From Actinobaculum sp. 313 (GTDB lineage: Bacteria > Actinomycetota > Actinomycetes > Actinomycetales > Actinomycetaceae): a DNA stretch of 64,000 nucleotides. This document shows positions 62,888-64,000 of the stretch, in pieces; positions within the stretch are counted from its first letter, which is position 1, and each line of letters opens with the position of its first letter. The notes below the pieces were generated by a model. That model saw only the letters and a list, made by a program, of their open reading frames with translations, had not been told where the DNA came from and made no database searches. The stretch covers positions 2,666,001 to 2,730,000 of the forward strand of contig NZ_CP029033.1 of NCBI RefSeq assembly GCF_003073475.1. Reading direction: 5' to 3'. Position numbers and translations under genes: made by a program.

Positions 62888-63466
62888 ATGGCAAGCACAA
62901 CGCTGCGCACGAAGGTTCTTAACCTTGCCATCCTTGGTTATCTGGCGCTCGGCCCGCAGCATGGCTATGCGCTACGCAAACGACTCAATCTCTCGCTGGG
63001 AGTGTTCCGCACCCTGAGCTACGGTTCCCTATATCCCGCGCTGCGCCGCCTCGAGGACTCCGGTTATATCGTGTCCCATGAGGATCCGAACTCCACACGC
63101 TCCAAACGCCGTCGTATCACCTACTCGATCACGGATAAAGGTAGGCAGTATCTCGACAACGAACTATCCTCCGTCGGGCCGGGAGACTGGGAAGACGGAA
63201 CCTTCGACGTGCGTTTCGCCATGTTTTCCTCCACCGACAGCGCCACCCGCCTACGCATTCTTGAAGGGCGATTCGCCCGCATGCTGGAGCGTCGTGAAGC
63301 TCTGCAACAGTGGATGGAAGGCGTAGCCCGCGATCCCGATGGATACATCCTCGAACTGGCAAACCATGGCCTAGCCCAGGTAGCAGCGGAGCTCGAATGG
63401 CTGGAGGCGATGATTCAAAACGAGCGGCGGCAGGTAGCGAAAAACAAACACCGCCGAAGCAGCTAA
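62888..63466 (+). CDS. PadR-family transcriptional regulator
   Basis: A 192-residue regulator with the PadR winged helix (LNLAILGYLALGPQHGYALRKRLN, YGSLYPALRRLEDSGYIVSHED, RRRITYSITDKGRQYLDNEL) and a C-terminal dimerisation helix domain. ATG 62888 follows GAAAGGACGGAG; the longer frame upstream is unlike the family. In mycobacteria a PadR gene adjoins ino1; the same pairing here suggests it controls inositol synthesis. Confidence 0.9.
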   Translation: MASTTLRTKVLNLAILGYLALGPQHGYALRKRLNLSLGVFRTLSYGSLYPALRRLEDSGYIVSHEDPNSTRSKRRRITYSITDKGRQYLDNELSSVGPGDWEDGTFDVRFAMFSSTDSATRLRILEGRFARMLERREALQQWMEGVARDPDGYILELANHGLAQVAAELEWLEAMIQNERRQVAKNKHRRSS

Positions 63467-63593
63467 GACGGCCCGGTGCCACGCGACTAGCACACGACCG
63501 CAACCGCACCGGGAACAGTCGGGATTCCTCCAATGGGAACACCCGGCTCAACCAAACCAAGATTGCACGGGAACCCCGAGATAGGAGAAGACA

Positions 63594-64000
63594 ATGGGAA
63601 AGATCCGCGTCGGCATTGTAGGTGTCGGCAACTGTGCATCATCACTAATCCAGGGCGTTGAATATTACAAGGACGCCGACCCGGCAACATCCGTGCCCGG
63701 TCTTATGCACGTGCAGTTCGGCGACTACCACGTCCGCGACCTTGAGTTCGTTACCGCTTTCGACGTTGACGCCAAGAAGGTTGGCGTTGACCTCGCCGAT
63801 GCGATCAACTCCTCCGAGAACAACACGATCAAGATTGCTGATGTTCCACCCACCGGCGTGGCCGTTGAGCGCGGGCACACCCTGGATGGACTCGGCAAGT
63901 ACTACCAGAACCAGATTGAGGAGTCACCGGCCGACCCGGTCGACGTCGTCGCCGCACTGCGTGAAAAGGAAGTTGACGTATTGGTCAATTATCTTCCCGT
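63594..64000 (+). CDS. ino1: myo-Inositol-1-phosphate synthase (5' part, runs off the window)
   Basis: The first 135 codons of a NAD-dependent enzyme converting glucose 6-phosphate to inositol 1-phosphate, the entry to phosphatidylinositol and mycothiol-type products. [20 protein letters not shown] is the NAD-binding start of the actinobacterial enzyme, followed by [19 protein letters not shown] and VLVNYLPV. ATAGGAGAAG precedes the ATG. No stop is reached before position 64000. Confidence 0.95.
   Translation, partial: MGKIRVGIVGVGNCASSLIQGVEYYKDADPATSVPGLMHVQFGDYHVRDLEFVTAFDVDAKKVGVDLADAINSSENNTIKIADVPPTGVAVERGHTLDGLGKYYQNQIEESPADPVDVVAALREKEVDVLVNYLP

Noticed and set aside
1-64000. tRNA or rRNA genes
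   Set aside because: Reading the larger gaps for a T-loop motif (GTTCRANYC) with a matching acceptor stem gave nothing convincing; a tRNAscan or covariance search was not possible here.

Overview
The window is a 64-kb piece of a high-G+C Gram-positive (actinobacterial) chromosome. The evidence is a PadR regulator next to myo-inositol-1-phosphate synthase, the rpsF-ssb-rpsR-rplI cluster beside a class A penicillin-binding protein, GTG and leaderless-looking starts, and a UDPGP-type uridylyltransferase in a galactose cluster without galT (a bifidobacteria-like arrangement). An Actinomycetaceae-like fermenter is plausible; the genus cannot be read from the sequence.

Layout. 0.4-8 kb: CYTH protein, threonine deaminase, acyltransferase, a TetR/flavodoxin-fold pair, an FGGY sugar kinase and an S33 peptidase. 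8-12 kb: repeat-rich DNA, then a four-gene islet with an EspC-like protein, a protein joining a WXG-type secretion domain to a calpain-like cysteine protease, and two paralogous downstream proteins, one soluble and one lipoprotein. I read this as a type VII secretion toxin with two candidate immunity proteins. 12-20 kb: the AmmeMemoRadiSam operon, two aldo/keto reductases, pyridoxine kinase, a DUF218 protein interrupted by an 8-residue repeat, and an HD hydrolase. 20-24.7 kb: mostly non-coding DNA around dnaB, with a 118-bp dispersed element, two CRISPR-like repeat loci of about 61-bp period, a DnaA-box cluster and a 22-bp tandem repeat. 24.7-40.6 kb: a minus-strand allantoin/ureide island (two NCS1 permeases, racemase-family protein, allantoinase, ATCase-like carbamoyltransferase, carbamate kinase, DUF3830, split transketolase, isomerase, glyoxylate carboligase, asparaginase, IclR regulator). 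41-42.3 kb: MATE exporter. 42.2-50.2 kb: galactose genes (LacI, galM, UDPGP-type uridylyltransferase, galK, sodium:sugar symporter with small partner, galE). 50.4-56.7 kb: sugar-acid genes (SMP-30 lactonase, GntP, LtnD-like dehydrogenase, OtnK-like kinase, FadR-type regulator). 57-64 kb: core genes rplI, rpsR, ssb, rpsF, PBP1, an AI-2E family protein, padR and the start of ino1.

How the genes work together. In the ureide island, allantoin would enter by NCS1 permease and be opened by AllB. The carbamoyltransferase plus carbamate kinase would make ATP from ureido groups, and glyoxylate would go through Gcl and an isomerase to hydroxypyruvate, a donor for the adjacent transketolase. The conventional genes between allantoate and glyoxylate are absent. 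In the galactose cluster, GalK, the UDPGP enzyme and GalE give a pyrophosphorylase route in place of GalT.

Data quality. Seven genes carry eight single-base frameshifts, all of the same sense, and each is repaired by adding one base to a G/C homopolymer. One lies in ssb, where the repair restores a canonical DDLPPF tail. I treat these as probable sequencing deletions and give composite coordinates.
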